From: Armillaria gallica
Taxonomy: Eukaryota > Basidiomycota > Agaricomycetes > Agaricales > Physalacriaceae
NCBI GenBank assembly: GCA_037576215.1
Contig: JBANDB010000010.1
Location: forward strand, 2,666,001-2,730,000
Reading direction: 5' to 3'
DNA: 64,000 nt
Part shown: positions 31,081 through 43,184 of the stretch, piece by piece
Position numbering within the stretch: the stretch's first letter is position 1
How the letters are laid out: the number at the start of each line of letters is the position of its first letter
Program-made: the position numbers and the translations under genes
The notes under the pieces: generated by a model
What the model saw: the letters and a program-made list of their open reading frames with translations, nothing else
What the model was told of the DNA's origin: nothing
Database searches by the model: none

Positions 31081-33132
31081 ATGAGTACTATGATGGTCCT
31101 TCCAGCTCTTGACAATACGGCAAGCCCCCAATTTCGCTTCCTGATTTGTCGGCTAATTACTTTGGTCCAGATGGGAGCCCTTCTCATCGGGACGATGTAC
31201 GTGTTCCTCCCTTATGGTGCTTTGCATTCTTGAGGCCTGATTCCATGTACAGAGTTGCAGCGAGGTGGGTAATACATCATTATAGAAGGACCAGTGAGCG
31301 TTGCTCAACCGGTATTGCAGCATCTGGGGGAGCTCCATATTGCATACATATGAGTATTACTCGGTGCGCCCTTTTCGATCATTTGACGGAGCTATGGAAT
31401 ACCAACTTCAGTTACAGGACTACCCGAAGGACCATATCGGTATGAAATGTGTCGTTGCGATTGTGTGGTAAGTGGACATCATTCTCTTTCATCGGTTCGA
31501 TTTAGACCCCACGTACCAGCCTTCTCGACACTATGCATCAAATCTTCATCACCCATGCGCTGTACATTTACTTGATCAAAGGATTCGCCAATCCGTTGAT
31601 CTTGACTAGGCTGCTTTGGTAAGTCGGACCTCTGTGCATACTGAACTACTGGCTTCATGTGCGCAATCTCTAGGACCTTCTTAATACAGCTGGTTATAAC
31701 GGTGCGTGTTATTCCTTGTCTCATTCTTCCTTACGCTGAATGTTACCCTACAGGCATGTCAAGGGTTAGTCTGTCAGGGGTTCGTATTCGTGGCTGTCAA
31801 CAACAGGAACAATTCAGCTGACTTTCATTCACATTAGCTTTTTTACATGGAGGGTCTATGTCGGTGAGTCTCATTATCAATCTGTCAGTTACCCTTGGTG
31901 TCATCTCATTTGCATTCTAGTCAGCCAGAGAAACCGTTTTCTCGCCGCCTTCATCGTATGTCTTTCATCAGCTCCGCAACTCCTTTTGTTGACATTTCTT
32001 AGGCAAGTTTGGTCGTCGCCAATTTCGTGGTTACGCTATGTGAGTAGCTGACTCGATGTTACCCGATCTTTTGGCTAAGAGGGATTTCGTCCGTAGACTA
32101 TTATGCACGATGGTATGTTCCAGCGAGCTGTTGACTTTGCTATGTTGACGCTGATTAAATTACAGCCAATCCCTTACATCAACTACCCAGCTTAAAGAAC
32201 TAAAGAACATCGCCAAGCTATTGGTTTTCGGATATAGTGCCGATATTGTGCGTTGTTGACTGTGCTATTCGGCCGCCGTACTGAATCGTCCAAAGCTGAT
32301 AACCGTTTCCCTCATTTATATGCTCTTGAGGAGCAAGACGCAAAACGCACAGTATGTGCTGCATTCTGTCAATCGTGATGCCATTTAAATGACTGATGTT
32401 CGCAGAACAAACCATATTATCAATAGGCTAGTCCTTTACTCTCTGAATACGGGATTTCTTAATAGGCAAGCGCCGTGTAACATTCACTATGGAGCGTGAT
32501 GTTAACAATTCGCGTCTAGCATTTTTGCAATTCTTTGCTTCGTTACCGCGGTAAGTCGCTCTCCAACTTCTCTATATCGGGTCTAACAGGCGTCCAACAG
32601 ACCGTCTGGAGCGAGAATCTGATTTTTGTCGGTTTGTACGCAGTCCTGTGTCGGAGTACGTCGAGTTATCCTTTCACCAAGTATGCTTTTCCTAACACGC
32701 CCGCATAGTGTATAGCGTTTCCGTCCTAGTAAGAGCCCTATCTCGGTTTGGAAGATAGGATAACACTGACCTGTCGCTACAGGCAACCCTGAACTCTCGG
32801 AAGAGGTTCAGATCTCTAAGCAGCGTGCACAGGTTGACTTCTGAGTCGTTTTCTTCTGGGACAAGGCTACAGGTCGCCAGGGTGAGCATTGGCCCAAAAA
32901 ATGCGGTTGCTTGAATTAACTCCTTCCATCAAGCCCGGTGATATGGCAATCCAGGTCGATTACCAGCCACGTATGACAGACGATGCTTCTTCAGAGATTG
33001 TAAGTATTTATTCCATTCGCAAGGTACGCTTGTGTTCTTACGGATTCCGTTCTCTAGAAGCACAATAAATCGACACATTCGTTGGAGCTGGACACCTTAA
33101 CTAGAGTCAAAGCAGACGACTGCCCTGTTTGA
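31081..33132 (+). CDS. DUF6534-domain membrane protein with many tiny exons
   Basis: ATG at 31081: MSTMMVLPALDNT, a GC-AG intron (donor 31120), then MGALLIGTM. Later exons give QDYPKDHIGMKCVVAIVW, LLDTMHQIFITHALYIYLI, LIQLVITACQGFFTWRVYV, SQRNRFLAAFI, ASLVVANFVVTLYYAR, IAKLLVFGYSADILITVSLI, INRLVLYSLNTGFLNSIFAI, SENLIFVGLYAVLCRVYS and the family hallmark SVLATLNSRKRFR. The tail may run through two more short introns to TGA at 33130-33132. The LDNT-GALLIG opening and the LATLNSRK end are diagnostic of DUF6534 (PF20152), a basidiomycete multi-TM family of unknown role. Several exons are only about 11-40 nt. The join between TM1 and the QDYPKD exon (31195-31400) is not resolved. Confidence 0.75.
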
Positions 33133-33306
33133 TTATTTCGAGTCATTCGCGTTGTGTACTTCAGGCTCCAGCTTTCACTTTATAGCGGCTACCTTATGGG
33201 ATATGTAACAAGGTGTATTATTATTTATCGAGAGCTACCGTTATCTTGAATACGAGCGCAGATGCTATGAAAAATACCGATCTTCCGTGCAACTTCACAC
33301 TAGTAA

Positions 33307-33988
33307 TTAAGGTTCGTACCAAGCAAGCGGACCCATGTAGAAGACCCAATTTTCAAAAGTGATCCTTGTCATTCGGGGCATGATTAAGGCCTTCGCTTTA
33401 AGACGAGTCCGTACAGCCCGGGTCGAATTTGAGCCGTATACAAAGTCGTACACGTGGACGGGAGCGGAACGGACAAAACTGGGGTTTAGAATACATGAAA
33501 GCTGTCGGTGAACGGGAATGTCCTTGAGTAGTGGCTTCGATTTCATTATGTCTTGTCGATCCGTGTCTACAAAGTAGTCCGAAGAAGTTATAGCGTTCGA
33601 CCCATGACCTTGGCAAGTGGAATTGAAGTCTCGATAACATTACGTACCACGAGCTGCTGTTTTCCAAAACCAAGATAGATCAGATATGTCATCCCGGAAA
33701 ATAACATTAAGCGTGGGTGCTATTAATACATTATCAATTCCGCGGGCGTCCTCAGTCCATGTAATTCCTAGCAAGCGGAATGCGGAAAATTCAGCAGATC
33801 GGACACTGATACTTACTGCCATGTAGAAATTCAGGGCGATTGACGTTATCGAAAGAGTATCCTATTGATGAAGGGTGGCTGTTGTTGTATGAGAACTTGA
33901 AGTCCATAAGAGTCTGTGAAAGGTGTCTCCCTGTCAGATCGAGCACGTTCGAGAATACGACACGAAGGACGAGTACCTTACCTGCCAT
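33307..33988 (-). CDS. Possible three-exon hypothetical protein
   Basis: Three minus-strand open pieces can be joined: MAG, an intron ending TGACAG, then RHLSQTLMDFKFSYNNSHPS and YSFDNVNRPEFLHG; SVRSAEFSAFRLLGITWTED and LNVIFRDDISDLSWFWKTAAR; then GSNAITSSDYFVDTDRQDIM and PVHVYDFVYGSNSTRAVRTR to a TGA near 33307. It is mainly polar with no signal peptide or TM visible. No family recognised. It lies between two DUF6534 genes in a stretch otherwise without coding signal (33133-34532). Confidence 0.3.
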
Positions 33989-34532
33989 ACCTATGCAATA
34001 ACTTAACGCGTCTCCTTAAATCGAACAACAAGAGATGTCTGAATGTAATTTTGAGCTGTCGAGCCTCGACTTGGGACTTGAAATATGCCATTAGGGATAG
34101 GAGTATGATGATTTGTGAGATTCTTGGCACAGAGCGATTGCGCAAAAGTAACATAACGAAAAATCAACAGGTTTAATTCTTCTTCCTGAGATATGAGGCA
34201 AGGCCAAATAAATCCTGCAACATCGCGTCTACCGGCGTTCATTTTTTGTTTAGATATTACAAGCTTGAAGCCCCGTCCTGATCGCTGTCAAATGCAAAAT
34301 TCAAATTTAAATTAGCCGTCCCGCAGCTGCCGCCGGTAGTATGGGACTGCGGCGGCCTGGGGCTGTGCCGAGATTCTCCTCCTTTTCACAGGCTGTCTTA
34401 GATTATTTTGCCTCTTGTTTTGGATAACAAAGGATATCGTGTCGATGGAACCTAAGACAGAGTACGGCCCCTTGCGAAGCCATCGGTATTTAAACAAGAA
34501 ACCAAAAGTCGCCATTCAACCAACTGACCGCC

Positions 34533-36173
34533 ATGAATCAGGCTACCGATACGTATGGTTTCGTCCTTCAACTATGTCACGTTTCTAACCAGATTTCTTT
34601 TCTTAGGCTGGGACCTTTGCTCCTAGGCCTGATGTTCAATCTACTCTTATTGGGCATGATATTCGTGCAGTACTATATGTATTTCATCAAATATCAACGG
34701 TACTATTTTTCCCCATTCCTTCGCGATTCCATTGCTGATAGTACTTTTGGTCTTCAGTCGTGATAAGCTCTGGATCCGGATATTTGCAAGTCATGTTTTG
34801 CGCGGTTGGCGACGCGTAAACTTATACCAGAAGCAGGTCTACTCTCTTTTGCTCGTGAATGTGGGCGGGACGATTTTGTACATGGTTGATATGTACATGG
34901 CGCTGATACTGAACTTTGGTAAGCGTCTTAATGGCTCCTTGATAGAACAAACCTGATCGCCTGCCTCTAGGAAGTGACGCGCGCTCTACATGGCGTGAGT
35001 CGCAATTCCTTGTATATAGCGTGATCTAATATATGATTCCTTTACAGTGGGTGCTGCCAGTATGTGGTCTGCGTTTTCTTCCATGTGGTCCCTACTGACA
35101 ACATATCCTCCTTTACGAAGACTCGGCACTAACGGTCAGCACCTTCCTTCCCCCCCATCGCCGCTCTTACCAGAGACATTAGGCTATCATGGCTGGCGCA
35201 GTACAACTCTTCTTCGCGTGGCGTGTCAAGGTTCTCACATCTAGTTGGATATCCGCATTGAGCGTGTGCTTCACAGCCCTTCTAGCGGTCGGCAAGTCCT
35301 ACTTTTCTTCTAGTCTTCTCCAGCTGTTCCTAACTATTATACTAGCCGGTGGTATAGCCACAGCCGCTGAAGCTAACGCTCAACAGGCGGTAACAGATTT
35401 CCAGACATTCAAAATCACCGTGATTATCTGGCTCGTATCTAGTTGCGTTTGCGACTTCCTAATCACTGGGGCTTTAGTATGGTATCTGTACGTCGTGCAT
35501 CCTTCCCTCGATGACAAGGAGTCCACTAACTCTTCTTCTCGTAGCGTAAGCGGTTTCGACGATCTATCTCGACTAGCTCGTCGTCCTAACGAAGTTCCAC
35601 CAGCGCGGTCACAAGACAGGATTTGAGCAGTCCGATGAGCTGATGGATAGGATTATCCGGCGTATGACTTTTCCTGAAACGCTAGAATGTTCGTCCCCTA
35701 CTGATCTACCTTTAGTTACCGTTCAAACGGGATTGATCACCTCCATCTGCGCGATGTTGGATCTCGTAACGTTTCTTGCCATCGTACGCTGTAACCCCTT
35801 CCCCTCTGCTTTGTACCTTGTAACGTTATTATGTCCTTAGGCCTCGCCAAACGTCCATATAATATTCACCGGCATGCTCGGAAAGCTCTACACCAACGCA
35901 CTCATGAGCAGCCTCAACGCCCGCTCTGGATGGTCCTACTCTGTATCATCGAAAACAAACATGGATTCGTCCAGGAAGGTACGTCTCCACTTAATTACTT
36001 TGATGCGACGATCAGATCCTCACCCCCATTCGCAGAAAGATGATGTGGTTCGATTGACTACCGCGAACACTGAGGTGTTCGTGCAAGTGGAGCGTCATGA
36101 GATGACACCTATGGGCACCCAAAGAGTGTCCGAGTCGGAGGACTGGGAAGGGAAGCCGGGGAATATGGTGTGA
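34533..36173 (+). CDS. DUF6534-domain membrane protein
   Basis: ATG 34533: MNQATDT, intron, then LGPLLLGLMFNLLLLGMIF (TM1), YYMYFIKYQR, LLLVNVGGTILYMVDMYMAL (TM2), ASMWSAFSSMWSLLTTY, MAGAVQLFFAWRVKVLTSSW with SALSVCFTALLAV, a GC-AG intron (donor at 35292), GGIATAAEANAQQ, FKITVIIWLVSSCVCDFLIT, VTVQTGLITSICAMLDLVTF, then NVIFTGMLGKLYTNALMSSL with NARSGW and a charged tail ending EGKPGNMV. The GKLY-N-L-SSLNAR block is the C-terminal hallmark of DUF6534 proteins (PF20152). It should be a multi-pass membrane protein of unknown function and is a same-strand paralogue of the gene at 31.1 kb. Exon joins near 35120-35190 and 35540-35630 are uncertain. Confidence 0.8.
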
Positions 36174-36384
36174 TGTGATTCGGTGTATCGCTCCGTAGTA
36201 CAGTCGTTCCGCGACTTCGACGGTCATAGATGGAATTGATTCAATAGATCTAGACTAGTTTAGGCGACAAAAGTTGGACCAAATGTAACACGAAAACGAA
36301 TGTCCTGCAACGAAAGAGAAATATGAAGTTCGCTTCATCGCCTGCGGACGGTAAGGGCACGAATATCAAGAATGCAAAGGAGGA

Positions 36385-37828
36385 CTAGCCCGTACGCGCC
36401 AACCAAACAAATCTTTCGACTGTAACCTCGTCATAACAATATAAGCCAGGACGATAGCGCTCCACCGCGAGGTGTATATCCAACCCATCATTTTTGAACT
36501 CGCGGAGCTGGTCAATATGCTCCGAAGTTAAACTTCAGCTAAGGCCTTCCCCTGGCTCCGAAATAGTCAGGCGAACCGCCTTTAAGGTTTTTCTCTTCCA
36601 CCTCAACGACACCATGTCAAAGAATGAATGGTCGATAAATCGACACGGTCGTTCTTCCATTCTGCTGTCATGGATATCAATCTTGAATTCGCGGATGAGG
36701 GGAAGGAAATCGAATGTCGGAGAGCCCTCGTTCGAACAGGCAGCCAGGCGATCGATGAGAGTTTTGAAGATTGGATTATAATGCGACCGCCAGTGTTGCA
36801 CGGACAAGTGCAAGGATTCAACGGTCGGGGTAAGGTCGAGGACATTGAATAGAACATCGGTGAAAACGGCATGATTCAACGTCAAAGAGGTGAGGCTACA
36901 TTTAGAGAGCTGGATGAGGCTCAGCAAGGCGGGAAGCGTATCATGAGGACAGTCAAAGGCCGAGTCCACTTCGGGGGACACGCACATTCCTTTCAGCTGT
37001 GGCCACACAACACTACGAAGGATCGCCGGTTCGCAGGCTGTGAGATAGCGGAGACTTGGTCGATGGATGGGAGTGGTCATGTGACGAGTACCGCGACTGC
37101 ATTCAAAAGGCGCATACAATGTGTGGATAATTGTGCATCGCTGAACCACATCAAGCAGTTTGTGCATCCCCACGGCGGATCCATCCCCCTGACGATGTTT
37201 TCCCAAGGAAATTCAAACTGGGCACGTTCGAAGTTTCCATCTACGTCAACAGTCTGCAAAGCAGGAGCCCATTGAAACGCATCGATGCGATCTCCTTCTA
37301 CCAGTTCAGAGGCATATATCTTGATGTATGATAAATTGTCGAGCGGTGCATGCTGGATCTGGGAAATAATAGGAAGAATGGTATGGCTCGGGCGAAGTTC
37401 TAGTCGTTCCCAGCGTCGCGAATGAGAAATAGTGGCAGGGAAGATTTGTTCGACAACTTCAGGGCTATATTGTTCACAGGGAAATAGCCCCAGACTCAAG
37501 CGAAGGTTGGCTGAGCGCTGGAGAACAGCGCTAATCATGGATGTCGGATCTCGGATGCAACTCGGATGGCAACATGCCTGAGACCATGAGATGTGGTAAA
37601 TCTCGTCCATAAAGAGGGGGTGTTATTGGCGACATATCTCCATGGCGAGGAAACTTGTCCAAAGACCCAGAGACCATTCAGGTAGTCAAATACGTAGAAA
37701 TATCGACAATAGTCTCCATAAACGCAAAGACAGAATATTTCCGTGAGGATCTCTACGCAAAGGGTTTCGATGGGGGCTCGTGTTTGCCTTATAATCGCGG
37801 GGACGGCAACAGAAGACATGCCTGTCAA
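36385..37828 (-). pseudogene. F-box/LRR-type protein, copy 1 of 3, two frameshifts and a nonsense codon
   Basis: Aligned by eye with the intact copy at 40822-42228. F-box-like start: PIETLCVEILTEIFCLC, SSPWRYVANNTPSLWTRF. Frame change 1 lies near 37545-37600, after which RDPTSMISAVLQRSANLRL continues. Frame change 2 lies near 37184-37190, in a run of four G on the coding strand, after which LLDVVQRCTIIHTLY continues. In-frame TGA at 36535-36537 stands where the intact copy has Trp (GEALSWGL), then SEHIDQLREFKNDGLDIH runs to TAG at 36385. F-box proteins are substrate adaptors of SCF ubiquitin ligases; this copy should be non-functional. Confidence 0.8.
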
Positions 37829-38239
37829 TGGGATTTTCTGGAAGGAAGCATATTAGTCAATTCGCGGTCCGGGGAATGCCGTTCTGAGCGTCAAAGCGCG
37901 CTCTTTCCTTATTGGGACTTCGCGCCGGTACTCGAGACAAAAACACATCAAAGAAGGATGAAAAATAGGCTGATAGTAATGTTATTAGCACGATACGTTG
38001 ACGATATGCGCCTCGTCACTTGGTCTTCAATTCTTATATCCGTAGAATGACTTACAGTTTAAGGTGGAGTCCCCTAGAGATCATTGACCCGCATTTATTT
38101 CCCTTAAATCCTGAGCCGGACGCTGAGAGGCCGTGTATTTTACGGAAGCAGTAATGAATTAACAAATATGGAATATTGGGCGGTTATTGGTCCGTCAACA
38201 GCAGCAGCGATCTATACTCAATGCTCGAACAGATGATAT

Positions 38240-39650
38240 CTAAACATATCTCGTTCTGACAGCATGTGCCCCTCCAGGTCCACTGCCACGACGTGAAACT
38301 GCAACTTCTATATCCAATCCATCATCTTTCAACCCGCGGAATTCAGTGATATGTTCCAGAGTCAAATCCCAAGTCAAATCTGCCCCTGGCTCCGATACAT
38401 TCAGCTTGATGACCTCTAAGACCCCACTGTTCCATCTCGAATGTACCATATCAAAGAATGTATGATCGACAAAAGAACAGGGTTCTTCCATGAAGAGATC
38501 TTCAATGGGGATATCTAGCTTTCGAAAAGTTTGGGCAGCTTGATTTGAATAAAAAGCTAGTTGATTAATGAGGCATCTGAAGATTGCATTGTAGGGTGGT
38601 TGCCAGTCGCTTGTACATATCTTCAGAGTTTGGACACGTGGGGTGAGATGAAGAACATCGATGAGAAAGTCGGTGAAAATGACATTATTAAGCTCCAACG
38701 AAGCGAGGGAACATTGTGAGCGATGAATAAGGTCCAGCAGAGAAGGAAGCCCGTCTTCAGGACAGAGCTCATAGGAATATTCATCGGGAGTTAAGCACAT
38801 TTTTTCAAGCTGGGGCAATACTAGACTGCGGATAAGCACGCCTTCGCAAGCAGTCAAAACGCGCAGGCTATCCTGAACGAAAGGGGGATTCAGGGAGCTG
38901 GGCAAATGATCTCCGGGTGCCGTGGTGAATAGTATTGGGACATACAGTGTCCACAAATCTGTGCACTGCTTAATCGTGTCCAGCAGCCACCGTAGTGATG
39001 CAGGATCCCCGACTTCTCTGCGATCAAAGAACTCAAGGAGGTTATTCCAAGGGAACTCGAATCGTGCACCGTTATAATTGCCGTGTAAATGCACAGTTTG
39101 CAAGGCAGGCGCGTAACGGAAGGCATCGATGTAATCGTATGGTCCACCCTCATAACAATAAATGACCAGAGACGAGAGGTGGTCAAGCGAGTCTTTCCCA
39201 ATTTCGGAAAAGAGCGGAACAGACGGCGAGTTTAGATGGAATGCGTTCCCAACGATGCGAGTGAGTAATAGCGAGTCGAATCATCTCATCCTGCACCTCG
39301 AGGGGATATCGTTCGCTAGGATGTAACTCTAGGTCCAAGTTAAGGCAAGCAGAGCGTTTCAATGCCACGTTGAACATGGACACAGGATCCCGTACAACTC
39401 GGCCCCAGCCGAACCCACCCACCGATAGGCGCGTCCACAAATACGGCATATTATTGGCCATTTGCCTCCACAACAAACAGACGTGTCCAAGTTTCCACAG
39501 GCCGACCTTGGTGTCATGGACAAAATAACGGTCGTCACCGCCTTCAAGAACACACATACGAAATATGCGTATGAGAATCTCAACAAAAAGTCCATTGATG
39601 GGAGCTGGTATTTGCTCTGCGATGGTAGGTGTAGTATCGGATGGTGACAT
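38240..39650 (-). pseudogene. F-box/LRR-type protein, copy 2 of 3, one frameshift
   Basis: Start taken at ATG 39650 (MSPSDTTPTIAEQIPAPI), matching MSQSDIPAIEEQIPTPI of the intact copy. N-terminal F-box-like part (INGLFVEILIRIFRMCV, LLWRQMANNMPYLWTRL) runs to about 39230, where the frame changes. The next frame gives LFSEIGKDSLDHLSSLVIY, IDAFRYAPALQTVHLHGNY and the whole leucine-rich C-terminal half, ending RTRYV as in copy 3. One small indel between about 39225 and 39250 is the only clear lesion. Coding strand and spacing are the same as in the other copies. Confidence 0.8.
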
Positions 39651-39761
39651 CGCGACGGCAAATGAATGATATTGAGGCCGAAAAACGACCGACGGTAGGA
39701 TGCGGGCAAAGGGTTCGTAGTCGAAGGGTAACTGCTGTCCTCGCTCAAACTTTAGGGACAC

Positions 39762-40821
39762 GTGAGAGGTATGTCATATAGAAAGCACATACTACTGAAG
39801 AACTAAATTCGCGTTTGAGTCTCGATGATGATGGTTGCAATCAAACATGCCGGCGGATGCCGTAGAATTCGCTTATAATCATGAATTTGAAAATAGGCTT
39901 GCCTAAGGACTCGCTCAAGACTCGCTAAGGACGCTAAGGACTGGCTACGTTAAGCTACGCCAAACGGATCATGAAGGAAGGCGCTTTCTGTTTACTCCTA
40001 GATAAAAACCAGTCCTATATTCTTTGAGAAAGTACGATTGGTATGCAGTTGGTATGACTCCACTCTACTTATTTAATTTTATTCTTGGCTTTATCGCAGC
40101 GGGCTAAGCTAAGCTCTCTGAGAAAACGCGCTCGACTGCGGACTCTTCATCAAATTCTCCTTCGACGCACCTGGTATATGTCCAGGCTCCGTTGAAGGTT
40201 GTAAGTAGTCTGATGACTGGCGACCACCATCCAGGCGTACACCGTGATCTTCATAAATGTCACCGAGAAGCTCTGGGATCAGCACGAATGAGTAGCAAAC
40301 CCAAATACCCTGCGCCGTAATCAGACTCTGATGACAAAATAGATACCGAAGCCTCGATAGAATGCCGGAGGAAATAATGGAACGCCGGCCTGCCGGGAGG
40401 CCTGGTTTTGTAGCACAGTGCGCACTGCGATTTTGCCGCATCAGATCCGGAAAACCTCAGTAGATTTTCTTTATCGCACGCGATTTCTTATGAAGGGACA
40501 TCGTGCTGTGGGTGCTTGAAATTCAAATTAGTCCACGCCTAGGCTCTACTCCAGGTAGGTCGTCGCTAAAACACGCGAGAAACGAAGGATGGAACATCGG
40601 CTGAGGGTGATGATTTCGATGACACGCGTCTCATTGCTTAGTTCTCAAACTCTGGATCTTTAGAGTACTTTTAGTGTAGAATTACCCGTTTGTATCACAC
40701 GTGGGTATTTCTCCTATTCTGCTGAAATATCACTGTATTCTATGGAAGTAGTAAGCCTCAGGAATTAGTGGACGGAACGTAGAGAAAGTGCCCAGCATCG
40801 GATCAATTATCGAGGTAATCT
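39762..40821. other. Spacer between F-box copies 2 and 3, with a duplicated fragment
   Basis: At 40109-40441 a minus-strand 110-codon ORF contains RRSIISSGILSRLRYLFCH; the same peptide (RRSIIFSGILSRLRYLFCH) recurs at 42700-42900 beyond copy 3. It appears to be a fragment carried along in the tandem duplication, not a full gene. Near 39900-39960 the phrase CTCGCT-AAGGA recurs several times. Confidence 0.5.
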
Positions 40822-42228
40822 CTAAACGTATCTTGTTCTCCTAGGGGAGAACCTTGTAGTTTCACTATGACGACGCAACACTCCCAGTGTAATGTCCAAT
40901 CCATTGTTTTTGAACTTGCGAAATTTGTTGATATGTTCCAAAGTCAAACCCCATGACAAGGCCTCCCCTGGCTCCGATACATCTAGCCTCACGGCCGATA
41001 GGACCCCAGAGTTCCATCTCGAGGAGACCATGTCGAAGAAAGTATGGTCGATGAAAGAACAGGACTCTTCCATGAGGAGATCGGAGACGGTGATGCTCAG
41101 ATCGCTAAGAAGAGGAAGAAAGCTCTGCTGAGGAGCGGGATGGAGGATCAAGCGACGAATGAGGGCTTTGAATATACGATCGTAGCCGGATTCCCAGCCT
41201 TGTGTGAAGATTTTGAGCGTTTGGATGCCCGGGGTACAATGAAGAATGTCAAGAAGTAGGTCAGTGAAAATGACGTCCGCGAGCTCGAGCGATGTTAGGG
41301 AACATCGCGAGCGCTGGATGAGGTCCAGCAGGGCCGGAAGCGCGTCATCGGGACAATAGTCAGTTGCATCCTCGCCAGGAGCGAGGCAAATCTTCTGCAA
41401 TTGGGGTACTACTAGACTCCGAAGAATGGGACCCTCACATACAGTGAGATCGCGCAAACTTGATCGAACCAATGGGGTTGGAAGGCTGATCGCTGTGGCG
41501 GGTGAAAAGCATATCATTGGCACGTGAAGCGTCTGTATGTTTGGAGACTGGTGGATTATGTCAAGCACGCGATGTATGGATTCAGAATCCCCCCATGACC
41601 TGAAGTCGAAGAATTCAACTATATGGTTCCAAGGCAGTTCGAACAGTGCGCCCGCGTTGTTGGTGTGAAGCTCAACGGTACGCAAAGCAGGGGCGTCCTG
41701 GAAGGCGTCGATGTCAAGCTGCGTCCACAAATCATAGCAATGGACTACCAGGCGAGAGAGTTTATCAAGCTGATGGCGACGAATGTCGGATAGAAAGGGA
41801 AGGATTGAGTGACTGGGAGTAATTATTAAGTGCTCCCATCGCGACGACTGAGCGATAGCAAGCTGGTAAATCTCTCTCTGCACCTCGAGAGGGTAAACGT
41901 CGCCTGGGGATAGCTCTAAGTTCAGCGCGAGGCAGGAAGAGCGCTCTAATGCAACCTTGAACCTCGATACGGGATCCCTAACGACGTCGGAATCGGTAAG
42001 TGATAGACGTGTCCACAGAGACGGTGTGTTGTTGGCAATTTGCCTCCACAATGAGCATACTTGCCCTAGCTTCCATGGACCACTGCGATCACAGACCTCA
42101 AGCCGCTGGAAATACGGACCGTGTTCGAGAACACACATGTGAAAGACGCAAGTGAGAATCTCAACAAAAAGTGTGTTAATGGGAGTAGGTATCTGCTCTT
42201 CGATTGCAGGTATATCGGATTGGGACAT
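40822..42228 (-). CDS. F-box/LRR-type protein, intact copy 3
   Basis: A single-exon 468-codon ORF from ATG 42228 (MSQSDIPAIEEQIPTPI); an in-frame ATG six codons earlier (42246) is not conserved in copy 2. Residues about 15-70 match the Agaricomycete F-box-like pattern (INTLFVEILTCVFHMCV, CSLWRQIANNTPSLWTRL). The rest is leucine-rich repeat-like (CSLTSLELADVIFTDLLL, PGIQTLKIFTQGW) with a conserved DHTFFDMVSSRWNSGVL near the end. Such proteins are putative SCF ubiquitin-ligase adaptors with variable LRRs choosing the substrate; the substrate is unknown. Two upstream paralogues on the same strand are broken, so this may be the only working gene of the trio. Confidence 0.8.
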   Translation of the reverse strand: MSQSDIPAIEEQIPTPINTLFVEILTCVFHMCVLEHGPYFQRLEVCDRSGPWKLGQVCSLWRQIANNTPSLWTRLSLTDSDVVRDPVSRFKVALERSSCLALNLELSPGDVYPLEVQREIYQLAIAQSSRWEHLIITPSHSILPFLSDIRRHQLDKLSRLVVHCYDLWTQLDIDAFQDAPALRTVELHTNNAGALFELPWNHIVEFFDFRSWGDSESIHRVLDIIHQSPNIQTLHVPMICFSPATAISLPTPLVRSSLRDLTVCEGPILRSLVVPQLQKICLAPGEDATDYCPDDALPALLDLIQRSRCSLTSLELADVIFTDLLLDILHCTPGIQTLKIFTQGWESGYDRIFKALIRRLILHPAPQQSFLPLLSDLSITVSDLLMEESCSFIDHTFFDMVSSRWNSGVLSAVRLDVSEPGEALSWGLTLEHINKFRKFKNNGLDITLGVLRRHSETTRFSPRRTRYV

Positions 42229-43184
42229 CGCGTATCGCGACAGCAAATGGATGGTATTGAGGCCGAAAAACGATGCTAGTGCCGGGGATGTCCGGGCTTA
42301 AGATTCGTAGTCGAACAGTAACTATTGTCGTCGTCAAAACCTGAAGACATGTGAGGGGGATGTCATATAGGAAGCACGTACTACTGAAGAACCAAATTAG
42401 TGTTTGAGTCTCGACGATGGTGGTTGCAATCAAAGATGCCGGCGAATGCCGTATAGTTCCACTTATAGCCATGAATTTGAAATATCGCTTGCCTGAGGAC
42501 TTGTCAAGAGGCTTCAAGACTGACTAGACTAACTAAAGCTAATGATCTTCATGCCAAACAGAGAATATCATGAAGGGAAGCACGTTCTGCTTACTCCTGA
42601 GTCCTGGATAACAACTCGTTTTAAAGTCTCCGAGGGTGTACAATTGGTATTCATTTTATTGCGGGCTTTCTCACACCGGGTTTACGCTAATCTATGCTGT
42701 CTGTAAGGAAAGAGACTTGACTGCTTCTGACGGAGGGTGAGTCATTCTTCGTCAGAGTCCCCCCCGGCGCGCCTAGTATATGACAGAATAGATACCGAAG
42801 CCTCGATAGAATGCCGGAGAAAATAATGGAACGCCGGTCCACAGAGCAGCCTAGATCTTGTACCAAAGTGCGATGCTGTCGCATCAGATCCGGGAAATCT
42901 GAGTAGATTTTCATCTTTATCGCACGCGATTTCATATGATGGAGCACCATGATTCGTTGAGCTGACTGCGCATAGCAACCAATGTTCACCTGCTTCTTGT
43001 GTAAATTGCCATCATTTAAGAATATGAAAAGACGTCTATAATAAACCGTGGATATATATGCGAGTCCATAAAAATCTAAATAAATCAACTATACACATGG
43101 AATGCCGTATCCCAACGTCTCCAAGTTAGGCGCTCGTGCTGTTTGAAACATATCGGAATAACTATCCAACCTTGAGTTACTTGG
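42229..43184. other. 5' flank of F-box copy 3 with a second copy of the 40.1-kb fragment
   Basis: The bases just upstream of copies 2 and 3 are alike (for example TTGAGGCCGAAAAACGA at both). The 42687-42901 fragment repeats RLRYLFCH. No complete gene is seen. Confidence 0.45.
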
